Positions 7,127-13,984 of a stretch of 25,859 nucleotides of DNA are shown here, piece after piece. The stretch comes from MGOM01 sp035455265 (GTDB lineage: Bacteria > Chloroflexota > Anaerolineae > Anaerolineales > E44-bin32). The stretch covers positions 1 through 25,859 of the forward strand of contig DATIFK010000141.1 of assembly GCA_035455265.1 (NCBI GenBank), given 5' to 3'. How positions within the stretch are numbered: the first letter of the stretch is position 1; the number at the start of each line of letters is the position of its first letter. The notes below the pieces were generated by a model. It saw only the letters and a list, made by a program, of their open reading frames with translations, made no database searches and was not told where the DNA came from. Made by a program: the position numbers and the translations under genes.

Positions 7127-7798
7127 ATGGCGATGGCGAAGATCCTGCTAATCGAAAGTGGTCGAGCCAGCGCGCCTTCGTACGCTCCGACGTTGGAGAA
7201 GAAGGGCTACCGGGTCTCCGTTCACCACAAGCTCGACAGCGCACTGACCTCGGCGCAGCGAGAGGCGCCGGATCTGATCGTCCTCGATGCGGCTTCGATG
7301 CAGGCGAGCGGAGCCCGACTGTCCCGCAGCCTGCGCGCCGGCCTGAACGGCGTCCCGATCCTGCTGGTTTCCCCGCGCGGGGCTTCTCCCGGCCACTCCA
7401 CCGGGGCCAATGCGATCCTCGTGCAGCCCTTCACGGCGCGCAAGCTGGTCAACCGAGTGGCGCGACTTGTCCCAGGTGATTCGCGTTTCTCGATCGAGGC
7501 CGGCCCGATCCAGTTGAATCTGGCGCAGCGGACCGTGCACTGCCTTGGGCGGGAAGCCCGGCTGACTCCCAAGCAGGCACGCCTGCTGGAGGTCTTCCTG
7601 CACAACCCGGAGCGCCTGCTGACTCGCGAGAATCTGATCCGACAGGTGTGGCATACGGACTACACCGCCGACACCCGCACCCTCGACGTGCACATGAGTT
7701 GGCTTCGACACGCGTTGGAGCCCAACCCGAAGCGCCCGCGCTTCCTCAAGACCATTCGCGGGATGGGCTATCGCCTCGACCTTCCTCACGGCGACTAG
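7127..7798 (+). CDS. OmpR/PhoB-type DNA-binding regulator with degenerate receiver domain
   Basis: With ATG 7127 the protein has 223 residues; ATG 7133 is equally possible and no Shine-Dalgarno decides. The N-terminal half has the receiver pattern (KILLIESG, PDLIVLDAAS, PILLVSP, AILVQPF). The aspartate after LIVL (D54) is kept, as is the switch serine (S82). The acidic metal-binding pair is reduced to E10-S11, and the invariant lysine of the K-P-F motif is glutamine (Q100). The C-terminal half is an intact winged helix, from LTPKQARLLEVFL to KTIRGMGYRLDLP. It should bind promoter DNA, probably without classical phosphorylation. No histidine kinase is adjacent. It has its own promoter and is convergent with the methyltransferase gene. 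Confidence 0.88.
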   Translation: MAMAKILLIESGRASAPSYAPTLEKKGYRVSVHHKLDSALTSAQREAPDLIVLDAASMQASGARLSRSLRAGLNGVPILLVSPRGASPGHSTGANAILVQPFTARKLVNRVARLVPGDSRFSIEAGPIQLNLAQRTVHCLGREARLTPKQARLLEVFLHNPERLLTRENLIRQVWHTDYTADTRTLDVHMSWLRHALEPNPKRPRFLKTIRGMGYRLDLPHGD

Positions 7799-7801
7799 CC
7801 G

Positions 7802-7823
7802 GTCGGGTTCTTCGCTCCCCGAC
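7802..7823. terminator. Weak hairpin between convergent genes
   Basis: GTCGGG (7802-7807) can pair with CCCGAC (7818-7823) around a 10-base T/C-rich loop. It lies in the 44-base gap between the regulator stop and the methyltransferase stop. It could act as a bidirectional terminator, but it has no T-tract and a short stem. Confidence 0.25.
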
Positions 7824-7842
7824 AACCTCGATTCCATAGGGT

Positions 7843-9141
7843 TCACTCGACCTGGATGGCGCGTTCCTGTTCGTGAAGTCGTCCTCGGCCGTCCCAGGCG
7901 CGAACCCGCACGCGATAGCGGCCCGCACGCCGATAGCGGTGATGGAGACGCCGCTCCAGGTCCTCTGAGCGCCACGGGCGAACGGCGCGCGCTCGGCTGA
8001 CGAAGAGATCCCTTGCCTCCCAGTCGACCTCCCAAACATTGACCTCCGAGTCGTCGGCGACGCCGGCCCGCCCTAGGGAGGTGGAGGCGAGAGCGACCTC
8101 CAGGTTGCGGCCGTCCTGGGTCCAGTGAAGTCGTGGGCTTCCACCGAGCGGGAGATCGTCCCCGGTCGTCCACACCTGCAGTCTCTGACCGGCCTGCTCG
8201 AGGAGAAGGCGCCGGTAGGCGGTGGCAATGGCGGCGGGAGAATCGTCACAGGCCAGCCAACGCCGACCGGCTGCGGCAGCGGCCGAAGCGGTCGTGCCCG
8301 AGCCGCAGAAGAAGTCCGCCACCAGGCCGCCTCGCCGGCTGGAAGCTCGCACGATCCGGTCGAGAAGGGCGAAGGGCTTCTGGGTAGGAAACCCTGTCCG
8401 TTCTTTGTGCAGCCGGGCCACGACGGGGAAGTACCACCAGTCCTCGGGCACCTTGCCCCGCGCCAGGCGAGGCCGCTTGCCAAAGCCGGCGCGCCTCGAA
8501 CTGGCGAAGGCCTTGATTGTGGCGCCGTCATACGGCACGCGCACCGCATCGGCGTTGAAGACGTACCGGTCAGACTTCGTGTAGACAAGGATGGTGTCGT
8601 GCTTGCGTTTGAACGCGGACCGGATAGGAGAAGGGCCGTGGTAGAGCCACACGATCTCGTTGAGCAACCGATCGGGCCCGAAGATCTCATCCAGAAGAAT
8701 TCGGGCGCGGGCCGAGGATCGCCAGTCGAGATGCAGGTAGAGGCTGCCGTCGGCCGACAGCAACCGGTGCATCAACTCCAGGCGCGGCCCCAGCATGTCG
8801 AGGTAAGCGTCCGGGCCGAGCCACCGGTCGTGGTATGCCGGGGCCTGCTTCCAGGTGTCGGGCCGCCGCGAGTCCTCGCCGCGGCCAAGCCGCAACGGAT
8901 AGGCGCGGCCCGTGTTGAACGGCGGGTCGGCGTAGATGAGGTCGATTCGTCCTTCGAGCTCGGGAAGCAGGGCCCGCATCACGCCGAGGTTGTCACCATG
9001 GATCAGCCGCCCGCGCACGCCCGCACGGCGTGAAGGGACTGTATCGCTATCCAGGCGCAGCACCGCCGGGCGCGCTTCGGCGGACGCCCGGCGGTGATGG
9101 GTGACTCGACGAGGGACGGCCGGTTGCCCGGTGCGGCCCAT
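7843..9141 (-). CDS. Site-specific adenine DNA methyltransferase, beta-class, orphan
   Basis: From ATG 9141 the protein has 432 residues. Motif IV, DPPFNT (72-77), comes before the SAM-binding motif FCGSGTT (278-284), which is the beta-class order of Mod-type N6-adenine methylases. TQKP (253-256) lies just before the SAM region, as in that family. Residues about 335-432 form an extra C-terminal beta-rich module ending in a repeat-like YRVRVRAWDGRGR segment. No restriction endonuclease or specificity subunit is nearby, so it looks solitary. The frame continues upstream into the preceding gene, but ATG 9141, 11 bases after that gene's stop, is the sensible start and suggests co-transcription with the argS group. 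The recognition sequence cannot be read from the protein. Confidence 0.85.
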   Translation of the reverse strand: MGRTGQPAVPRRVTHHRRASAEARPAVLRLDSDTVPSRRAGVRGRLIHGDNLGVMRALLPELEGRIDLIYADPPFNTGRAYPLRLGRGEDSRRPDTWKQAPAYHDRWLGPDAYLDMLGPRLELMHRLLSADGSLYLHLDWRSSARARILLDEIFGPDRLLNEIVWLYHGPSPIRSAFKRKHDTILVYTKSDRYVFNADAVRVPYDGATIKAFASSRRAGFGKRPRLARGKVPEDWWYFPVVARLHKERTGFPTQKPFALLDRIVRASSRRGGLVADFFCGSGTTASAAAAAGRRWLACDDSPAAIATAYRRLLLEQAGQRLQVWTTGDDLPLGGSPRLHWTQDGRNLEVALASTSLGRAGVADDSEVNVWEVDWEARDLFVSRARAVRPWRSEDLERRLHHRYRRAGRYRVRVRAWDGRGRLHEQERAIQVE

Positions 9142-9152
9142 GGCGGCCTGAG

Positions 9153-10475
9153 TTACTTCCGACCGAACTTCTTCTCCAGCAGGTCGTTCAGCGTGGGCTG
9201 GCCGATCTCCTGGAGCTCGTAGCGGATGCGTTGAGTCGGCTTGTTCAGGTCGAGGATCCGAGCCAGGTCGATCGGGGTTCCGATGATCACGAGATCGGCC
9301 TTGGCGTTGTTGATGGTCTGCTCCAGCTCGCGCATCTGACCGTTGCCGTAGCCCATGGCCGGCAGCACCTGGCCGGTCGTGGGGTATTTGGCGTAGGTGG
9401 CGGCGATGCTTCCGACGGCGTAGGGACGCGGGTCGACGATCTCGCTGGCGCCGAAGCGCCTCGCCGCCACCCATCCGGCGCCGTAGGCCATTTCGCCGTG
9501 GGTCAGGGTCGGCCCGTCTTCCACCACCAGGACGCGCTTGCCGCGGATCGCTGCGGGGTCATCGACGAAGATGGGCGAAGCGGCCTCGATGACGACGGCT
9601 CTGGGATTGAGGCGCTCCAAGTTGGCGCGCACCTTCAGGACCGATTCGGCCGGCGCCGTGTCGACCTTGTTGATCACCAGAACGTCCGCCATCCGGACGT
9701 TGGCCTCGCCAGGGTGGTAGGCCTCCTCGTGCCCCGGCCGGTGAGGGTCGACGACGACGATGTGCATGTTGCTGCGGAAGAACGGCAGGTCGTTGTTGCC
9801 TCCGTCCCACAGCACCACGTCGACCTCTTTCTCCGCCATCTCCAGGATCCGGCCGTAGTCCACGCCGGCAAAGACCAGGACGCCGCGTGCCAGATGCGGC
9901 TCGTACTCCTCACGCTCCTCGATGGTGCAGTCGGCGGCCTCCAAGTCCTCGTACGAGGCGAACCGCTGGGCCGCCTGGCGCGCCAGATCGCCGTAGGGCA
10001 TCGGGTGGCGGACGGCGGCGACGCGGTAGCCGAGGCCGCGCAGGATGTCCGACACGCGGCGGGTGGTCTGGCTCTTGCCGGCGCCGGTCCGAACGGCGCA
10101 CACCGACACGACCGGCTTGTGGGCCTGCAGGGCAGTCGCCGTCACACCCATCAGCCGAAAGTCGGGGCCGGCGGCGATGACCTGCGAGGCCTTGTGCATG
10201 ACGTACGTGTGGGGAACGTCGCTGTAGGCGAAGACGACCTGGTGGACGTTCAGTTCGTGCATCAATCGATCGAGGTCGGCCTCGGGATAGATGGGGATAC
10301 CCTTCGGGTAGCGTGCGCCGGCCAGGGAGGGGGGATAGACGCGTCCTTCGATGTTAGGAATCTGGGTGGCGGTGAAGGCCACGACGTTGTACTCCGGATT
10401 GTCCCGGAAGTACACGTTGAAGTTGTGGAAGTCTCGCCCGGCAGCCCCCATGATCAAGACGTTCTGGATCGGCAT
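9153..10475 (-). CDS. Cyclic 2,3-diphosphoglycerate synthetase-family P-loop protein
   Basis: The protein has 440 residues. The N-terminal ~120 residues (VLIMGAAGRDFHNFN, ending LMGVTATAL) form a Rossmann-like unit. Then VSVCAVRTGAGKSQTTRRV supplies a P-loop at about 129-137. VVLWDGGNNDLPFF and VLVINKVDTA resemble switch and base-recognition segments, which is why relatives are often labelled predicted GTPases (COG2403). Archaeal relatives make cyclic 2,3-diphosphoglycerate from 2,3-DPG and ATP; cDPG is a thermoprotectant and phosphate store in methanogens. The reaction in this bacterium is inferred from family only. GAGGGAGAG precedes ATG 10475. It lies 44 bases downstream of argS and 11 bases upstream of the methyltransferase. 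There is no signal peptide, so it is cytoplasmic. Confidence 0.85.
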   Translation of the reverse strand: MPIQNVLIMGAAGRDFHNFNVYFRDNPEYNVVAFTATQIPNIEGRVYPPSLAGARYPKGIPIYPEADLDRLMHELNVHQVVFAYSDVPHTYVMHKASQVIAAGPDFRLMGVTATALQAHKPVVSVCAVRTGAGKSQTTRRVSDILRGLGYRVAAVRHPMPYGDLARQAAQRFASYEDLEAADCTIEEREEYEPHLARGVLVFAGVDYGRILEMAEKEVDVVLWDGGNNDLPFFRSNMHIVVVDPHRPGHEEAYHPGEANVRMADVLVINKVDTAPAESVLKVRANLERLNPRAVVIEAASPIFVDDPAAIRGKRVLVVEDGPTLTHGEMAYGAGWVAARRFGASEIVDPRPYAVGSIAATYAKYPTTGQVLPAMGYGNGQMRELEQTINNAKADLVIIGTPIDLARILDLNKPTQRIRYELQEIGQPTLNDLLEKKFGRK

Positions 10476-10519
10476 GTACTCTCTCCCTCAACCGGAACAG
10501 GATGATCGTGCAGCGCCCG

Positions 10520-12325
10520 CTACATGACGTCGGGCGACGGAATGGCCAGCAGCCGCAGGCTGTTGGCGAGCGTCTGGCGCACGGCGGCCGTCAGGTGCAG
10601 CCGGGCCAGCCGGCGCGCAGCATCCTCCGCCTGGAGCACGGAGACGCTGTGGTAGAAGCCGTGGAAGGCGCGCGCCAGTTCATAGGCATAGTTCGCCATC
10701 AGGAGCGGCTTGTATTCGGCCGCCGCCTGGTCGACGACACGCGGGAAGCGCGAGATCAAGTCGATCAGCTCTACCTCTTGCTGTGTCAGCACGTAGTCGA
10801 AGACGGGCTCCCCGGACCAGGTTCCGGCCTTGCGCAGAATGCTGCTGGCCCGGACGTGGGCATTCTGGATATAGGGAGCGGATTGCCCGTCCAGGCTCAG
10901 CGCGCTGTCCCACTCGAAGACGATGTCTTTGGTATTGTCCACCGAAAGCAGGGCGTAGGCCAGCGCCCCCACGCCGACCTGGCGAGCGATCTCGGGGCGC
11001 TGTGCGGCGGGCATGTCGGGGTTCTTCTGTTCGATCGTCGCCAAGACTCGCCGCTCGGCTTCATCCAGGACGTCCTTGAGGAAGATGACGTTGCCGCGCC
11101 GCGAAGACATCGCACCCTCGGGCAGCGTCACGAAACCATAAGCCAGGTGGTAGCACTTGGCCGCTTGCGGAAAGCCCCACAGCTCGAGGATCTTGAATGC
11201 CTGCTGGAAGTGCAGGCTCTGGCGGACATCGACGACATAGATCGACCGATCGACTCGGTATTCCTCGAACTTGACCCGAGCGAGCGCCAGGTCCTTCGTC
11301 AAGTAGAGCGACGTTCCATCGCTGCGCAGGAGAACGGCCGTGCGGTACTTCTCCTTCTTCAGCCCAAGTTTGTCGTCGATGCGGACGATCACCGGGCCGC
11401 CGGTCGGCCGTTCGTCCTCGGCGATGCCGCGGGCGATCAGCTCGTCGACGATCTTGCGCGCCGCCTCCTCGACCTCGCTCTCGTAGAAGAAGACGTCCAT
11501 GTGGATGTCGAGCATCGCCAGGATTTCGTTCAGCTCATCGAGGCTCCACTGGCGCGTCTTCTCCCACAGGGCACGCACCTGCGGGTCGCCCTCGCTCCAG
11601 CGGCGCAGCATGTCCCGGCGCTCGCGATCGTAGCCCTCCCGCCGGCTGACCTCTTCGGCCGTCTCGCCGTCCTTGGGTTCGAGCAGGGCAGTCGCCTCAG
11701 CATAGATCGCCGCCAGCCAGCGCCCCCGCTCGTGCACGCCCTCGGGTTCCCGGCCCAGGTAGAACTTCTGATAGGCCCAGACGCAGGTGATCACCCCCAG
11801 GCCGATGTCACCCGGGTAAGAGGCCCGGATCGTCTCGAACCCGGCAAACTCGACGATGCGGGCCAGCGATTCTCCCAGAAACGCGGTGCGAGCATGGCCG
11901 ATATGAATCGAGTGGTGGGTGTTGGGCTGCGCGTATTCGACCATGACGCGCTCGCCGCGCGGCGCCCCACGCCCGAAGGCGTCAGCCTGTTGTTGGGGGA
12001 GGCTCACGACGCGGCGGGCGAAGGTGGGCGTGTCGAAGTAAGCGTTGAGGTAGGCCCTTTCGGGAGCGAGGCGGCTGATGCCGGCCGGTGGGCGCAAGTG
12101 CTCGGCGACCTGGCGCGCCAAGGCCTCGGCGCGCGCGGGCACGACGACCTTCCGCCCGGCGCGAGCTTCGGCGGCCGCCGCCTGGAAACAGGCCGGCGTC
12201 CCCATGCCCCATTGGCCGGCGAAAGGGATCGGCGCCCAGTCGAAGCGGTCGGGCGCCAGGGAACCCGCCTCGAGCAAGGCCTGACGGATCTGCTGCTCCA
12301 GCTGTCCGAGTTCGGTGGAGAACAT
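10520..12325 (-). CDS. argS: Arginyl-tRNA synthetase
   Basis: The protein has 601 residues and charges tRNA-Arg in the cytoplasm. An N-terminal additional domain (about 1-110) precedes the class I core. The HIGH signature is exact at 141-144 in HHSIHIGHARTAF. The KMSKS loop appears as MSSRRGN at 406-412, a usual ArgRS variant. The C-terminal helical anticodon-binding domain ends at PSPDVM. I chose ATG 12325 over an upstream start because a TATAAT lies 25 bases before it and the sequence MFSTELGQLEQQI is a normal ArgRS beginning. No strong Shine-Dalgarno is seen. It heads an apparent operon with the cDPG-synthetase-like and methyltransferase genes. Confidence 0.96.
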   Translation of the reverse strand: MFSTELGQLEQQIRQALLEAGSLAPDRFDWAPIPFAGQWGMGTPACFQAAAAEARAGRKVVVPARAEALARQVAEHLRPPAGISRLAPERAYLNAYFDTPTFARRVVSLPQQQADAFGRGAPRGERVMVEYAQPNTHHSIHIGHARTAFLGESLARIVEFAGFETIRASYPGDIGLGVITCVWAYQKFYLGREPEGVHERGRWLAAIYAEATALLEPKDGETAEEVSRREGYDRERRDMLRRWSEGDPQVRALWEKTRQWSLDELNEILAMLDIHMDVFFYESEVEEAARKIVDELIARGIAEDERPTGGPVIVRIDDKLGLKKEKYRTAVLLRSDGTSLYLTKDLALARVKFEEYRVDRSIYVVDVRQSLHFQQAFKILELWGFPQAAKCYHLAYGFVTLPEGAMSSRRGNVIFLKDVLDEAERRVLATIEQKNPDMPAAQRPEIARQVGVGALAYALLSVDNTKDIVFEWDSALSLDGQSAPYIQNAHVRASSILRKAGTWSGEPVFDYVLTQQEVELIDLISRFPRVVDQAAAEYKPLLMANYAYELARAFHGFYHSVSVLQAEDAARRLARLHLTAAVRQTLANSLRLLAIPSPDVM

Positions 12326-12349
12326 GATCGGAGTACGCGCGGGCGGAGC

Positions 12350-12355
12350 ATTATA
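12350..12355 (-). promoter_or_regulatory. -10 element (TATAAT) of argS
   Basis: The minus strand reads GCTATAATGC here, an exact -10 hexamer 25 bases before the argS ATG. No convincing -35 is visible. The predicted leader is about 18 bases. Confidence 0.6.
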
Positions 12356-12391
12356 GCATGGGCTCCGGCCGATGGACGCGATCGCGCATCG

Positions 12392-12417
12392 CACGACGCG
12401 CCCGAGGGCGCGTCGTG
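12392..12417 (-). terminator. Perfect 11-bp hairpin between rpsT and argS
   Basis: CACGACGCGCC (12392-12402) pairs exactly with GGCGCGTCGTG (12407-12417) across a CGAG loop. It begins about 22 bases after the rpsT stop on the minus strand and lies upstream of the argS -10. It lacks a T-tract but is well placed to end the rpsT transcript. Confidence 0.6.
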
Positions 12418-12438
12418 ATGGTCACGTGCGATCGAACC

Positions 12439-12708
12439 TCAGCGCGGTGTCGACGACTTGCGCAGACTGCGAAGCAGGCGGCTCTTGCGCCGGGCGGCGT
12501 TGTTGCGGTGGACGATGCCCTTGCTGGCGGCCTTGTCGAGCTGGCGGATGGCCTCCAGCGTGGCATCCTTGCCCTTGGTCTCGCCCGAGGCGGCCGGCGA
12601 ACGGGCCCGGCTCACCGCCGTGCGAACGTGGGTGCGCACCATTCGATTCCGCAGCCGCCGCGTGCGGTTCTGACGGATGCGTTTCTTGGCAGAACGAAGA
12701 TTGGCCAA
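12439..12708 (-). CDS. rpsT: 30S ribosomal protein S20
   Basis: The protein has 89 residues and is strongly basic, with the S20 opening MANLRSAKKRIRQN, central TAVSRAR and GIVHRNNAARRKSRL near the end. It binds 16S rRNA in the small subunit. The start codon is TTG (CAA at 12706-12708 on the plus strand) with AGGAGG four bases upstream. A UUG start is also known for E. coli rpsT, where it contributes to autogenous control; whether that applies here is inference. The gene has its own promoter and is followed by an 11-bp hairpin. Confidence 0.96.
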   Translation of the reverse strand: MANLRSAKKRIRQNRTRRLRNRMVRTHVRTAVSRARSPAASGETKGKDATLEAIRQLDKAASKGIVHRNNAARRKSRLLRSLRKSSTPR

Positions 12709-12744
12709 CTTGCCTCCTGCGGCCCGTCGCTAGGGCGGACGGTC

Positions 12745-12773
12745 ATTCTAGCCGAGGTCCTCCCGCCTGTCCA
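12745..12773 (-). promoter_or_regulatory. Promoter of rpsT
   Basis: On the minus strand TGGACA (12768-12773) and TAGAAT (12745-12750) are 17 bases apart; each matches consensus at five of six bases. The start near 12738 gives a 30-base leader containing AGGAGG. The promoter lies just after the stop of the upstream deacetylase-like gene. Confidence 0.75.
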
Positions 12774-12788
12774 GACCTGAGCGGGGAT

Positions 12789-13943
12789 CTACTCCGCTGG
12801 CGCGGGCAGTACACCGCCGCACGAGGCACGATACCACGCCGCCTCGGCCGGATACTGTTCCCGTGCGAACGATGCGGCTTCCTCGGCAATCTCGACCGCC
12901 TGATCCAGATTGACCACGGCGGCCGTGCTCCAATACCTCGGCAGGAGCATGACGGGATCGCTTATTTCAGTCTCGGCCTCTCCCAATGGAATCCAATTGA
13001 ACAGCAGCGGTCCACGCGAGTAGGCGGTGAACCCCAGGCGGTAGCCGGCTTCGCGCGCCACCTCGACCGTGTGGGGAGTGAAGTTGCCTCCCGGCCAGAC
13101 GAAGGCGATCGGCCGTTGTCCAAAGTGAGCTTTGAGGACGGGAATCGGATCGAGGATCTCCTGGCGCACGGTTGCATCCGGGGTGTCCTCGGTCATGTAG
13201 ACGTGCCAGTAGCCGTGCGACTGGACGTCCAGGCGTCCCGTCGCGTTCAGGCGCTCCATCCAGGCCCACAGGTCGGCGCGGGTGTCGGCGATGATCCAAC
13301 CCAACGTCAGCGTCCAGTCGTTGGCTTCCGCCAGCGGGAGCATGTAGGTTTCGACGGAGCCGGGGCGCCGGTCATCGACGATCCAGATCATCGAACGCTC
13401 CGGGATGCTGCGGTTCTCTTCGAGGAACCCGGCCAATTCCTCCGACGTGATCGTCTCGAACCCCAGCGCCCGCGCCCGGGCGGCGATCGCCTCCAAGTAG
13501 TCGGTGGAGATGGTGACCGAATCGTTCACCATGTTGTCCGGCTCGCGCACCGAATGGAACATGATCGGGGCCACAACGGTGCCCGGGGGGCTCCCTTTGG
13601 GATCCCAGCGCAGCCGCAGGGCGCGGCAGGCGTCGTCGATGTAGGCGGAGGCTTCGATTCCCGGGCGCAATGCTGACGTCGAGAAGATCGCCGGAGGGGG
13701 AAGCGTGGGTGCGGGGGAGGGGGACGGCGATGGCGGCGGGATCGGCGTCGGTTTGGCGCGGGTGGTCGTCGCCTGGGCGGTCGGGACGAATGTGGGGGAG
13801 GCCGAGTGACGTGGGGACCCGCAGGCTCCAACGAGGGCGATAAGTGCCAGGAGACTCAGGCGGTGGGTTGCGGCGATGGCCGTTTCGCACCTGCCCCGCC
13901 GGCCGGGAGCGCTGCGCGTGCGTGTGTCCGTGGCAATCCTCAC
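12789..13943 (-). CDS. Lipoprotein with NodB-type polysaccharide deacetylase domain
   Basis: The protein has 384 residues. A long basic N-terminus leads to LSLLALIALVGAC, a signal peptide with the lipid-modified cysteine at C41. A Pro/Ser/Thr linker (about 50-83) precedes a carbohydrate esterase family 4-like domain. VAPIMFHSV opens it, the metal-binding DD pair is at 190-191 in WIVDDRRP, the H-x3-H pair is H243/H247 in SHGYWH, and the WPGGN motif is at 283-287. These fit removal of acetyl groups from a wall or extracellular polysaccharide. The usual TFDDG motif is altered to IVDDR, so activity or substrate may differ. GTG 13943 is the only good start; no ATG, GTG or TTG follows before the signal peptide core. 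It lies 37 bases after the TPR gene and also has a candidate promoter. Confidence 0.82.
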   Translation of the reverse strand: MRIATDTRTRSAPGRRGRCETAIAATHRLSLLALIALVGACGSPRHSASPTFVPTAQATTTRAKPTPIPPPSPSPSPAPTLPPPAIFSTSALRPGIEASAYIDDACRALRLRWDPKGSPPGTVVAPIMFHSVREPDNMVNDSVTISTDYLEAIAARARALGFETITSEELAGFLEENRSIPERSMIWIVDDRRPGSVETYMLPLAEANDWTLTLGWIIADTRADLWAWMERLNATGRLDVQSHGYWHVYMTEDTPDATVRQEILDPIPVLKAHFGQRPIAFVWPGGNFTPHTVEVAREAGYRLGFTAYSRGPLLFNWIPLGEAETEISDPVMLLPRYWSTAAVVNLDQAVEIAEEAASFAREQYPAEAAWYRASCGGVLPAPAE

Positions 13944-13956
13944 GCTGGATCGATCG

Positions 13957-13984
13957 ATTGTACCCGTCGGAGCCGGATGGTCAG
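13957..13984 (-). promoter_or_regulatory. Candidate promoter of the deacetylase-like lipoprotein
   Basis: CTGACC (13979-13984) and TACAAT (13957-13962) on the minus strand are 16 bases apart. The -35 overlaps the stop codon of the TPR gene. The predicted start is about seven bases before GTG 13943. Confidence 0.5.

Noticed and set aside
10502..12418. Long plus-strand open frame opposite argS (638 codons)
   Set aside because: It mirrors argS in high-GC sequence, has no family motifs, and argS has complete class I signatures. The same applies to the frames opposite the cDPG homologue (9231-10505) and the methylase (8125-9033).
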